In this document: one piece after another, positions 24,372 through 34,133 of the stretch
How positions within the stretch are numbered: the first letter of the stretch is position 1
Layout of the letters: every line of letters begins with the position of its first letter
Assembly (NCBI GenBank): GCA_902729315.2
Contig: LR746264.1
Coordinates: forward strand, 8,773,878 to 8,837,877
Reading direction: 5' to 3'
Length of the DNA: 64,000 nt
Origin: Spirodela intermedia
Taxonomy: Eukaryota; Streptophyta; Magnoliopsida; Alismatales; Araceae
Notes under the pieces: generated by a model
Database searches by the model: none
Told to the model about the DNA's origin: nothing
Seen by the model: only the letters and a program-made list of their open reading frames with translations
Position numbers and translations under genes: made by a program

Positions 24372-24860
24372 ATGGCTTCTCAGGAGCCCGGGCAACGGTT
24401 CCACTGGCACTATGGTGAGCTCGACGACAAGAACTTCCAGCTACACGGGCGCAGCAGCATCCTGGTGGCGGTCATCGTCTTCTCCGTCCTCCTCCTCTTC
24501 ACTCTTCTATGCCTCTACGTCAGGTGGACGTGCCGCTACCGCCGCCAGGAAGCGGTGGTCTCGGTGTCCAACCACCGATCCGCATCCACCTCGCGCCAGT
24601 CGACGCTCGTGAGCAGCGGCCTCGACCAGGCAGCCATCGACGCCCTTCCGGTTTGCATCGTGAGCTCGCCAGCGGACGAGGCCCAGTGTTCGATATGCCT
24701 CTCCAACCTGGTGGCGGGGCAGAAGGTGAAGCATCTACGGGGCTGCAACCATGGGTTCCACCCGGAGTGCGTCGACGAGTGGCTGAAGGGCCAGTCGAGC
24801 TGCCCACTTTGCAGGGCCTCTCTGATCACCGGATCTGCTCCGCTAGAGGCTCCAGTCTGA
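24372..24860 (+). CDS. ATL: RING-H2 finger E3 ubiquitin ligase, ATL family
   Basis: An intronless 162-residue protein, typical for ATLs. Residues about 31-52 form one membrane helix (ILVAVIVFSVLLLFTLLCLY), followed by basic residues. The GLD motif (GLDQAAIDALPV) precedes the RING. The RING-H2 runs from CSIC through CNHGFHPEC to CPLC, giving all eight zinc ligands in C3H2C3 order with the conserved Trp in DEWLKG. It should be a membrane-anchored ubiquitin ligase. An in-frame GTG lies upstream at 24351; the ATG at 24372 is the first real start. The gene converges on the RLP gene. A G23 tract lies just upstream. Substrates are unknown. Confidence 0.92.
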   Translation: MASQEPGQRFHWHYGELDDKNFQLHGRSSILVAVIVFSVLLLFTLLCLYVRWTCRYRRQEAVVSVSNHRSASTSRQSTLVSSGLDQAAIDALPVCIVSSPADEAQCSICLSNLVAGQKVKHLRGCNHGFHPECVDEWLKGQSSCPLCRASLITGSAPLEAPV

Positions 24861-25467
24861 GGTAAAATCGGAGATGCGGCGGCTTCCCGGGGAAGAAGAC
24901 GAGGAGAATAGACTGGTTTCAGCTGACTTCCAGCTGCCGCCATCGAAGATGCCAAACTCCCGTAGTCGGCAGAGAACGTGAGGAAGAAGCAGAGGAAGGA
25001 CTAGTCTCTTTCGGCGCCCCACCGCCGCTGGTCCTCGCCCCACTAGTGAACTGGCGGCGAGCTGCCTTTTTGCTTCTTGTCCGTAGGTTTCTCCGCCATG
25101 GGCCCGTTTGTCATCTCTCTCTCCCCCTCTCTATCTCTCTACCGAAGATCGATCTGATCTTTAGTGTCTGCAGTACGTGGGCCAGGGTGTTCTTGGTAGT
25201 TTCTGGTCTCAACCCACGGCGAATAAGATTTCTCCGAGATGATTCATGTATATATTACCCAACCCGAAAGGGAAATTTCGATTGAATCAGAAACCAAGAA
25301 AAAATGATTTTTTCTTTCAACTTTAACCATATAAATCACTAAAAATCTGAATACATGTGATCTGGGCATTACATCTCCCCCCCAATCGGAACGCCGAAAT
25401 ATGACGCAGGCATTGCTCAAACTTCCGACAACATTTTCCCAACGTACAACAACACAACGGAGCAACC
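24861..25467. other. Short convergent intergenic region, ATL to RLP
   Basis: Holds the 3' UTRs of two convergent genes. A CT-rich stretch lies near 25110-25140. No further gene is seen. Confidence 0.55.
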
Positions 25468-28400
25468 CTAAATCTCTTTCAACGTACACCAGCACCGGTC
25501 ATGGTGGATGGCGACCTTCTCCCCCCTGAACTCCAGCCGGGTGCAGAAGACGCAGAAGCGCCTCTGACGGCCTTCATCCCACTCTACGAAGGGGTCCTCT
25601 TCTAAGCTCTCCGCCGAATCGACCTTCGCATCCTTGCAGAAGTCGAAGAGCAGAAGAAGCGCAGAAGGAAGGATGGCCAAGAGCTTTCTGTCGACGTGCT
25701 GGTTATACCATCGCCGACCTTCACCCCAGAGTACGAAGGGGCCGAATACCAGAGCCAGCCCTCCTCCGTAGCCTAGCCCGACGAATATGAATACCCAGCT
25801 GTAGTCCACCGTGGAGTTGGAAGCTCGACCTCCGATATCATATCCTGCAACAGTGGCGTCCGTGCAAGGCCTCAACAGCTGTGGCCCGCACAGTCCTTCG
25901 TTGCCTTCGAAGGAAGCTCGTGGAAACGTCAGGAACTGTCCTCCCTGCGGAATCCGTCCGACGAGCCGGTTGTATCGGAGATATAAAGTGGAGAGGAAGG
26001 ATAGGTGCACCAGTCCCGGAGGGATCTCCCCGGAAAGCCTGTTCTTCGAGAGATCTAATGACTCGAGCATCGTCAAGTCACTGATGCTTGGGGGGATAGG
26101 ACCGGTCAATCGGTTGTGCGACATGTTGAGGACGCGGAGCGCCTTCAGCTCCCCCACCGCCGGCGGAATGCTGCCGTGGAAGTCGTTGTTGGACAGATCG
26201 ATGGAGGTGAAGATGGTGAGGATCTTCACCAACGTCAGCTCCAGCCCCTTGCTCGTGACGGTCACCGTGTCCACATAGTACAAGCGGGTGAGATCGAGGA
26301 ATTTGAACGCCACCACCGTCTTCTTCCCGGCAAGCTCGCTGGCGGTGGTCATTGCCTTCCAACCCTGGAAGCATTCCGACGGCAGGCTGCCATTGAAGCG
26401 GTTGGAGGAGATGTCTATGATCTGCAGCATGGAGAAGGTGTATTTGCCATCCCGAGGCGTCCACACTGGTCCGTAGAACTTATTAGATCTCAGACCAAGG
26501 ACGCGCAGATTAGAGAGATTCCCCAGCCAGAAGGGGAAAGCGTCCTCGATCCGATTGTTTCCCAGGTCCAGAACTTCCAGACTCTCGCAGCTGGACAGGG
26601 ATTGCGGAACAGCTCCTTGCAGGATGTTCCCGTGGAGATTGAGGCTCCGCAGCTTGCATCCAGCTTCAAATGTCCGAGGAAGGGTTCCGTTGAGCTTGTT
26701 GCTTCGAAGATTCAGTACACGGAGGTTAATTTCTCCGGCGACGAGGCAGCCGGGGATTGGCCCCTCAAGGCTGTTGTGAGAGAGGTCGAGGACCTGAAGA
26801 TAGACGCCGCTGCAGACGGATTCAGGGATCCCCCCCGTGAGCCTGTTGTTGGAGACGGAGAAGAAGATAGAGAAGTTGAGGGTCGAGCCAATGTCGGAAG
26901 GAATGGAGGAGGCAAATTGGTTGTTGGAGAAATCGACCATCACGTTCGACGGCGGTGGGCGAGGGATCGGGCCTGCCAGGTTATTGGAGTGGAGATCGAG
27001 CACTATCAAGGAGCTGTTGGAAAAATCCGGCAAACTCTGGAAGTTCGTCAGGGAGTTGTGAGAAAGATTCAGGTAGACGAGGGAGCCCACGCTCCACAGC
27101 CAGTCGGGGATAGAACCACTGATGTTGTTGCCGGACAGGTCGAGCCTGGTCAATCTCGGTAGGTTTCTTAGGAGCGACGGGAACACCTCGAGACCGCAAA
27201 AAGCTACGTTCAGGGTGCTGATGCTCGGGAAGGCGGCGGCTGGGTTGCTCTGGACGATAAGGCGATTGTAGGAAAGATCGAGAATGGAGAGATTCCTTAG
27301 GTTCCCGAAGAGGCTGAGCTCCACCGTTCCGCTCAGGTTGTTGGAAGCGAGCCTGAGGATCTTGAGGTGCTGCAGCCTCGAGATGGACATCGGAAGGGAC
27401 CCCTGAAGCTCGTTGCTCGTCAGATCCACAGTCTCCAGCAGAGAGTCTGCGGGGGGGAGGATCTCACCGAGGGTTCCAGAGAGTCGATTCAAGTTGAGTT
27501 GCAGGGACTGGAGAGATGGGAGACTGAAGATCCATCCAGGAAATGGTCCGGAGAGAGAATTGTTCTGGAGATCGATCTTCGAGATGTTGGGGGACGACGC
27601 GAATGAAGGGACGGGGCCACTGAAGTTATTGATTGAGAGATCGACGGAGACCAACCGCGTCAGATTGTGAAATGAAGCGGGCAGTGACCCGGAGAACCTA
27701 CAAGCGGTAAGTTGCAAGGTTTTCAGAAGCCGGATGTTGCCGGTGGACTCCGGCAGAGTGCCGGAGAAGTTTGTGGCGGACAGCTTCAGTTCTTCCAGAA
27801 CGATGCCGGGCGGAAAGTCGGGTAAACTCCCAGATAGCGTGGGATTCATAGACAGGTCGAGCGTCTCAAGGTGGGGGAGCTGGAAAATTCTTCTCGGGAG
27901 CGATCCGCGGAGGCCGCAGGTGCTTAAACGGAGAAGTCTTAACGAAGAGAAATCTCCCAAGAACTCGGGCACCTCGGTGCTCAAGTTGTTCTCATGCAGG
28001 CGGAGGATGGCAAGGGATTTGAGGTGGGAGAATGAGTCGTCGATGGGGCCGGAGAGCGAACACCTGGACAGGCTGAGCTCGTGGAGGTTGGGCACGGAGG
28101 TAGACAACGCCCGGCCCCAATCGCGTCCTCCGGCGGAGATGTTGACTCCATCGAGGTAGAGTTGACGCAGGTTGGAGAGGTTTCGGATTAGTGTGGGGAG
28201 ATCGGGATCCTGGAGCGTCAGAGAAGATGACGAACACAGACCAGGGGCGGAGAGATCGAGCGAGACTAGGGTCCTCAGGCGGGATATACCGACGGGGATC
28301 TGGCCGGAGAAGCCCGAATCGGAGAGGTTGAGATGGGTCAGGTTGGTCAGCTGCTCGAAGCTGCGGGAAAGTACGGAATCGAAATTCAGTCTGTTACAGG

Positions 28401-28731
28401 AAAGGTTGAGAGAGCGGAGGGAGGTAAGAGAGAAGAGGGCCGGGTGAACGCCACCCGAGATGGATGATCCGCTGAGGTCCAGTGCGACGACCTTAGCCGG
28501 CTCCCCTTCGCAGGTGACGCCGGCCCAGGCGCGGCAACAGTCCGTTCCCTCTTTCCAGGAATGAAGAGGGGGAGAAATGCCGTTGCGGGGGGCGGAGAGG
28601 GTGAATCTCTGCTTCAGAGCGAGAAGCGCGGCGCTCTGGCCGGGGAGGCATTGTCCGGAGGCAAGCAACCTGAAAGAGGAGGTGGCCAAGCAGAGTAGGA
28701 CGAGGACGAGCCGGAGGAACCGGGGGATCAT
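25468..28731 (-). CDS. LRR receptor-like protein (Cf/Ve-type RLP), full-length copy
   Basis: An intronless frame of 1087 residues. Order of parts: signal peptide about 1-26 (MIPRFLRLVLVLLCLATSS); LRRNT with CLPGQSAALLALKQRF and the DCC pair in WKEGTDCCRAWAGVTC; about 30 plant extracellular LRRs (LxxLxLxxNxLxGxIP); an island around 795-830 containing VDTVTVTSKGLEL, diagnostic of this RLP class; four closing LRRs; the LRRCT-like FEGNEGLCG ... RPC. One transmembrane helix follows at about 979-1002 (WVFIFVGLGYGGGLALVFGP). The ~85-residue tail has no kinase and includes CVFCTRLEF and a C-x-C near the end. Family members are cell-surface immune or developmental receptors that signal through SOBIR1-type kinases. 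It heads a duplication with 34134-35966. The ligand is unknown. Confidence 0.94.
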   Translation of the reverse strand: MIPRFLRLVLVLLCLATSSFRLLASGQCLPGQSAALLALKQRFTLSAPRNGISPPLHSWKEGTDCCRAWAGVTCEGEPAKVVALDLSGSSISGGVHPALFSLTSLRSLNLSCNRLNFDSVLSRSFEQLTNLTHLNLSDSGFSGQIPVGISRLRTLVSLDLSAPGLCSSSSLTLQDPDLPTLIRNLSNLRQLYLDGVNISAGGRDWGRALSTSVPNLHELSLSRCSLSGPIDDSFSHLKSLAILRLHENNLSTEVPEFLGDFSSLRLLRLSTCGLRGSLPRRIFQLPHLETLDLSMNPTLSGSLPDFPPGIVLEELKLSATNFSGTLPESTGNIRLLKTLQLTACRFSGSLPASFHNLTRLVSVDLSINNFSGPVPSFASSPNISKIDLQNNSLSGPFPGWIFSLPSLQSLQLNLNRLSGTLGEILPPADSLLETVDLTSNELQGSLPMSISRLQHLKILRLASNNLSGTVELSLFGNLRNLSILDLSYNRLIVQSNPAAAFPSISTLNVAFCGLEVFPSLLRNLPRLTRLDLSGNNISGSIPDWLWSVGSLVYLNLSHNSLTNFQSLPDFSNSSLIVLDLHSNNLAGPIPRPPPSNVMVDFSNNQFASSIPSDIGSTLNFSIFFSVSNNRLTGGIPESVCSGVYLQVLDLSHNSLEGPIPGCLVAGEINLRVLNLRSNKLNGTLPRTFEAGCKLRSLNLHGNILQGAVPQSLSSCESLEVLDLGNNRIEDAFPFWLGNLSNLRVLGLRSNKFYGPVWTPRDGKYTFSMLQIIDISSNRFNGSLPSECFQGWKAMTTASELAGKKTVVAFKFLDLTRLYYVDTVTVTSKGLELTLVKILTIFTSIDLSNNDFHGSIPPAVGELKALRVLNMSHNRLTGPIPPSISDLTMLESLDLSKNRLSGEIPPGLVHLSFLSTLYLRYNRLVGRIPQGGQFLTFPRASFEGNEGLCGPQLLRPCTDATVAGYDIGGRASNSTVDYSWVFIFVGLGYGGGLALVFGPFVLWGEGRRWYNQHVDRKLLAILPSALLLLFDFCKDAKVDSAESLEEDPFVEWDEGRQRRFCVFCTRLEFRGEKVAIHHDRCWCTLKEI

Positions 28732-29874
28732 TGGACGAGGTTCTCCCGGGAGAGAGATGGAGCCGTCAGGGGGCGGAAAGGGGAAGTCGATGATGGTGTA
28801 GGACGGTCCCGGAGAGGACGGTCATCCATGACGGCGGTGGCCTACGGGCGGTACGGTAGCTGTGCTCCGCCAGGCGGAATCGAGCGGAAGGAGAGGAGGG
28901 AGACTGGTAGAAGAGAAGGGGAAGGAGGGGGAGGTAGGGGAAAAAGGAAGAAGGTGAGCGGATGTTGACTCTCCAGCCCCACCGCCACTGCCACCGCGTA
29001 AGGGAGATGGACCAGACAGTTCCGCCGGCAGGCCAAACGGCCCGCTGAGTGCGATGGCCCACGTGGGGCGTCTAAGACGAAACCCCGACCATGCCCGGAG
29101 TTCAGTCCCGATGTTGCCGGATACAACGGCGCTACGCGTTTCAAAGTCAAAATATCAGCTGTCAGACAACAAGACTGATGTTGGGACGCACGTCACCCAC
29201 GACCATCCCGCCGTTGCTGAATCGGATTACTGCTCGTTAGGTTGGCTGGAAGATGGCTCGGCTCCAGTTGGGTACGACTCCAACCGGGCTGCAACAACCG
29301 TGTGGGGTCTCGGGCGATCCCCAATCGCTGCTTCCCCACCGTTGCCAAACTCCGCCGCCAGTCTCTTTCATCACCATCGCGTTCGAGTCTCCGCCGTTCG
29401 TCGTCGTCTGGGCTTTGGATCCGGAAGAATTGTGAGTAGCTAAGATTATTACATAAAATCCTCATTACTTCTGTTGTTTATTTTATCCCACAATTCTATA
29501 AATTTGATTTCCTTATCAATTTTTCTATCAATTCATGTAATAATGAAACAAATTTAACCTTAGTGCGTCATTTGTGGACTCCATACCTAAAGCGTTTTTC
29601 GTGTGCCATAGTTTTGGCGATGAAAAAGCTGACAGAGTTTATATTTTTTTACCGAAAATTTAAATAATGATTAATAGTTTATCAAGGTGACTTTAATAGT
29701 TTGTGCTCGTGACTGCATTAAAACTTAATTAGGTGATATTAATTATACACTAAGATGATCTTGAACTACATATAAAGATGGAATAAAAAGTTTGAGATGT
29801 GAGAGATTTCTATAGAGTTTTTGAATCATAAAGTCTTATTATCCAATTATAATAAATGAAGATATTTTTAGCTC
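25856..29874 (-). repeat. Duplicated block, copy A (RLP gene plus 5' flank)
   Basis: This block is homologous to 34142-36820. Homology covers most of the RLP coding region, then the 5' flank to about 28990. It is interrupted by about 470 bases here (about 190 unrelated bases in copy B) and resumes at 29464-29874. Copy A has 1053 coding bases that copy B lacks. Confidence 0.9.
28991..29463. other. Segment present only in copy A of the duplication
   Basis: About 470 bases between the two homologous flank segments that have no counterpart in copy B, where an unrelated ~190-base segment (36222-36407) takes its place. Frames of 60-130 codons here have no recognised domain. Confidence 0.6.
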
Positions 29875-32800
29875 AAGAGGTTGTTCCCAACGACCATTCT
29901 TATGATGCAAAATTTGGTAAAACAGTTTCCATCTAAAATTATTTAAATCAATGAAGATAATTTAGGGTAATCTGATACCTACATCTTGAAACTATTTTTC
30001 TCCATTTGCATATCTAAATGTCTCACATATGTGAACCACGTAAAAGTAGATATTCATATCAAAGAGTTGTTGTTACTTTAATGATATTAAAGTCATTAGA
30101 GTTGTCATCTTAGTTATTTCTTCTTACCTACCTTGATTCCCCTTCCTCCCTTCTCATCACCAGTTCTCTTATTAGTGCTAGTCCAATTAAAATTAGTTTT
30201 AGTATGGTATATGTTAACTTAATGGACCAAACTTCTTCGACAATACCTTCTTCGCCATGTTCATGGATATTTTTCCTTTTCTTGTCAAAGTGTCTTTCTA
30301 CTATTATCAACTTTTTGCCTTTAACATGTTTGACTTTTTTGTTATGGAAATATTATAACAACTGTTGGTTGTCATTGTCACATAAATTGTTGTCAAGTCA
30401 TATTAGATATTAGAATAGATTTTGTGATGGTTTTTCAAATCTTAGAATTAATTGTTCTCAACTTTGAGTCATTGTTTAGTTGGATTGCTCTTACATGTTA
30501 GCAACACTTTAACTTCACTTATATGTGGGATTGAGAAGCTCTGATAATTTTGATGATTAAGAAATTGATATCAAGATAAAATGGTAATTTATATTTTAAA
30601 ATTATACTTAAAATTTTGAAAATTTTAGTAGGCTGGTCCTTGAACATGTATAAAATTATAGAAAATGTACATATAGGTAAAATGGTATTTTAAAAAAACA
30701 GTTATGCCTTCATGACCTTAAAACATACATGATTATGTTGGAAATGTACTAGATTCATTTGTATAAATTTTAAAATAAAAATCATAAAATTGGTTAAAAC
30801 GTTAGTTTTGCTTATAAAAATATTGAAACATCTTCCTTTTAAATACTTCTAAAAATTGTCACAAATTCTGATTTAGTTTAAAAATAAAATTTTCTTATTT
30901 TTTTTATCATTAAATAACTCATACTTGGCTCTGGAGGCATGAATCTATAATGGATGAGCTATGTGCTAGTTTGGTTGGCCTCTAAAGTCATGAATCTAAA
31001 AGTAATATTTCTAAGAAAATTTTGGGTTTACTTTAGTCATGAAATTAATAGAGGGTGATTGAAACCTTGATTTACAACATTTGTGCCACTTATACTTAGT
31101 AGAACCTAATGATTAGATTCTTTGATATTGGATTAGAGTAGGACAAGTGGTTTAACCACTATAAATTCTTTGAACCAAATTTGAATATAAAATCTGAAAA
31201 TTATGGAGTGGTTTGAGTAAGACTAATTCACTTGTCTAAATTCTCTTGCACTCTCTTCAAAACTAAGCTGAGAAAAAAACTCAGCATCTTAGAATTCATT
31301 ATTTTTTAGTAGACCTTAATAACTAAAATTATTAAAACTAATTCTATATAAGTACATTCTATTCATAGAACTTATGTATTAAATGAAATTGATTACATGG
31401 ATACCAAAATGAATATGAGAATTTTTCTAAGTTAGTGATTTTAGTGTTTTCAAACTCATATCTAGCAGCCCATTTGATCCTGATAGCATACAACGAATTT
31501 TAAATGAAGAAATGGAAATATCACTATTTTTGAAAGCACAGATAGTCAATATTTTTCTTCATGCTATCTATATGAATGAATTGAACTATGTTAAAAAATT
31601 CTGAAATATCAAAATAAATAGAATAGAAATGCAAAATACAACATGAGGGAACATTTCACATAAAATAATAAAAAATAAACCAAATTATTCACAATTAAGA
31701 TAATATTAAATAATAACTTAAAGTTGATCTAGGAAAGCTCATATTGATTAGATAGTGATGAGAAAGTTAATATTTGCCAAACAACTCAAATAGTGAATTA
31801 AAACATGAGAAATTATTTTCTAATTACGTTGCATACAAAATATAATACATTTCTTGATATTACATATAAAAAGTGTAGAACTGCACTCAAGATTTAGTTT
31901 AAACATCATAAATACTTGAGTGATGAATTTAACTTTCCAAAAACCAAGCTTGCTAACATTTTTAGTTAAAAAATATGAGATTTCAGCTTCTTGATCACAA
32001 GGTTTTGATCTACATGATTCTCAAGATCACTTTTTTAGGATTAAGCTTAAAATTAATTTATAACAAGAAAATTAATGCACGTTACTAAGAAGACAAGATT
32101 AAAAAAATAATCTTATTCAATCTTTTGATTTTTCTTTTGACAATAAACAATGTTATTCTTTATGGTGAATCAAGAGTTCTTCTAAATAAAATAAAACTAA
32201 TTTGAGTGCCTAAAAAAACTTTGAAGATCCATTATAATGTGTCCTAATCCATTCCCAAACCCAAATTTTAGTTTAAACATTTCAAAAGAACCTCATGTAT
32301 GTAAAAATATTATGTTAGATATTACTTCATTGAAAATATGTTGCTGCTTAATAATTTGCATTATAACCTTATCACTTTATGTGATAATGACATAAGATCA
32401 TAATTTAAAATGACACCTGCATCATTTTTATCATACCTAAAATGTATATGAACATGTAAATGTTCATCCTATAATGTCATTACTTTTTTCTAAAAAAAGT
32501 AATGGCATGAGGTCATTACTTGATTTGTAACTGAGTACTTCTTGTGATTGGACTGTCTTAGAGTTGAGAATTTAAAAATGATGACTTCGGTGCTATTCTA
32601 GTTGCCTCCTACAATCTAGTTAAAAAACTAGAAGTAGTGTTTATGGGAAACACTCGGGTTGGCTGAAAATGTAAAGTCTAGTGGAAGCTAATTGAAGTCT
32701 TGGTTTTCATTATTTTACTACTTAAACTTAGTGAAACCTATGTACTAAATATTGTAGTATGCTAGGTTAGTCAAAGCAATATGAATTATGGATTTTCTAA

Positions 32801-33200
32801 TTTTAGTAGAAAATAAAAATCATGACTTCTTCGAAAAATACCCATTCACCATCGAAACCAGCACATACTCTTCAAAACCAACACATGGCACATGAATAAA
32901 TTGGTCGGTTTTTCCTTTTGGTTTCTTCTTGATGTTTGATGATTTGCACAGTTATTTTCTGATACAAAAACAAGCTCATTTTCTATTTTTTAAAAAAATA
33001 CACGATCATTAGATCAATGTATATGGCCTTGTTAATTCTCTCATCTTTTGATGATCTTCATCCAAATATAAGTAGTTATGATACCTTTGTGGGCGTTCTT
33101 ATCAGCTTGATATCCTTGATGTAATATTACTTTTTATTGTGACCAATGTAAGAACTTTTGTGGAACTGCACACATCTACGCATTGGGTGTTTTTTTTTTA
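29875..33200. other. AT-rich spacer between the RLP copies
   Basis: About 3.3 kb of very AT-rich sequence without long open frames. Two diverged relatives of one another lie near 30,940-31,160 and 32,590-32,800. A perfect-stem hairpin is near 32,474-32,508. The rest looks like decayed repeat sequence, ending in a recognisable copia fragment. Confidence 0.6.
32474..32508. repeat. Short inverted repeat (hairpin)
   Basis: CATTACTTTTTT is followed after a four-base loop by AAAAAAGTAATG, with matching ATG/CAT one base further out. It lies in AT-rich spacer with no adjacent gene. Confidence 0.75.
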
Positions 33201-33204
33201 TTGT

Positions 33205-33590
33205 CAATGAATTCAACCCTTTGCATCTTTCTTAATCCATAAATCATCTTTGAAAGTTCAAGAAAATAAAATACAGTTTCTAGGTTCAGCACAGAATCAA
33301 AATATTGTACCCTTACATGAGTTATCACTTACCTCATATGGATTCAATCATCTATTCACGAATGCTCCTTTCTTCAACTTTTTGTCATGATTGATAGGTC
33401 AAGATAATATTAGAGCTACATTTCTTATTAATAGTCCAATTTTTCATGCCCCTGCAAAATATGAGGAGATTGATATCTTCATTTGAACGTTTTTCTCAAC
33501 AAAAGTTTATAATTCATCATATTTCAATTTTAGATCAAATAGCTGATATACTTACTAAGCCATTATCTTTAGCTAGTGTTTGAGTTATGT
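33205..33590 (+). mobile_element. Decayed Ty1-copia retrotransposon fragment (RNase H end)
   Basis: Spread over shifting plus-strand frames are pieces of the copia RNase H C-terminus. NTVSRFSTESKYC and LIWIQSSIHE correspond to the NTVSRSSTEAEYR...WIxxLLxEL motif. DNIRATFL, SPIFHA and EEID correspond to the DNxxAxxLxxNPxFHxRTKHIEID motif. HHISILDQIADILTKPLSLAS is the classic end of the polyprotein. At least two frame changes and several stop codons show it is dead. An ACTTGAGGGA sequence at about 33622-33631 looks like a polypurine tract, so the 3' LTR could begin near 33633; its end was not found. The rest of the element is not recognisable. Confidence 0.85.
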
Positions 33591-34133
33591 CAAAAGCTCA
33601 TCACTCGTCTATGCTTTTACACTTGAGGGAATGTGGAAAGAACAAAGTTTTAATCAATTACCATTACCGATAAATATGGACTAGTTTGATATTCTTGGCT
33701 CTGGAGGCTGCTACAGTAAGGGCATTCCAAAGCTCCATGATATTGTCAAAGCGTTGACCAAAATATTCTTTTATAGTAACAGGGGTAACTCCATTTCATC
33801 CTTGAAAATGGTAATTGATTGAAACTTCTATATAAACCTATATTTGTTAAGGGCGAACAATATTTTAACAACGTCCAGATACACAAGTTTTCACCAGTTT
33901 ACAAGATAACCTCTGATTCTACAGGAGAGTTTTCGAGAGATATAGTTTCAGTGGACCAGCCAACGAAAGAGAGATGGAAACCTCGTCATCACCCAGTTTT
34001 CCATGCTTTTCCCCTAAACACAGACGATCACGATCACTGCTGTCAGTCCTACTACATAACCAGCTCCGATGAATAAAATATTACAAATATCAAAGGAAGA
34101 AGGCGCTGGTGCCGGATACGCGGGTTCGACTCC
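33591..34133. other. Spacer between copia relic and truncated RLP
   Basis: Possible LTR remnant, then sequence that on the minus strand continues the RLP frame past its TGA. That continuation includes a hydrophobic stretch (ILFIGAGYVVGLTAVIVIVC, about 34030-34090) before a TAG at about 34015. No separate gene is supported. Confidence 0.5.

Noticed and set aside
26116-27162. A 348-codon plus-strand open frame inside the RLP gene, and similar antisense frames in both copies
   Set aside because: They are exact antisense shadows of GC-rich LRR coding sequence. The minus frame has signal peptide, LRRs and TM segment, while the plus frames show no domain.
34122-34133. GGGTTCGACTCC resembling a tRNA T-loop
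   Set aside because: No acceptor stem, D-loop or anticodon arm around it; the sequence falls in the RLP 3' coding remnant.
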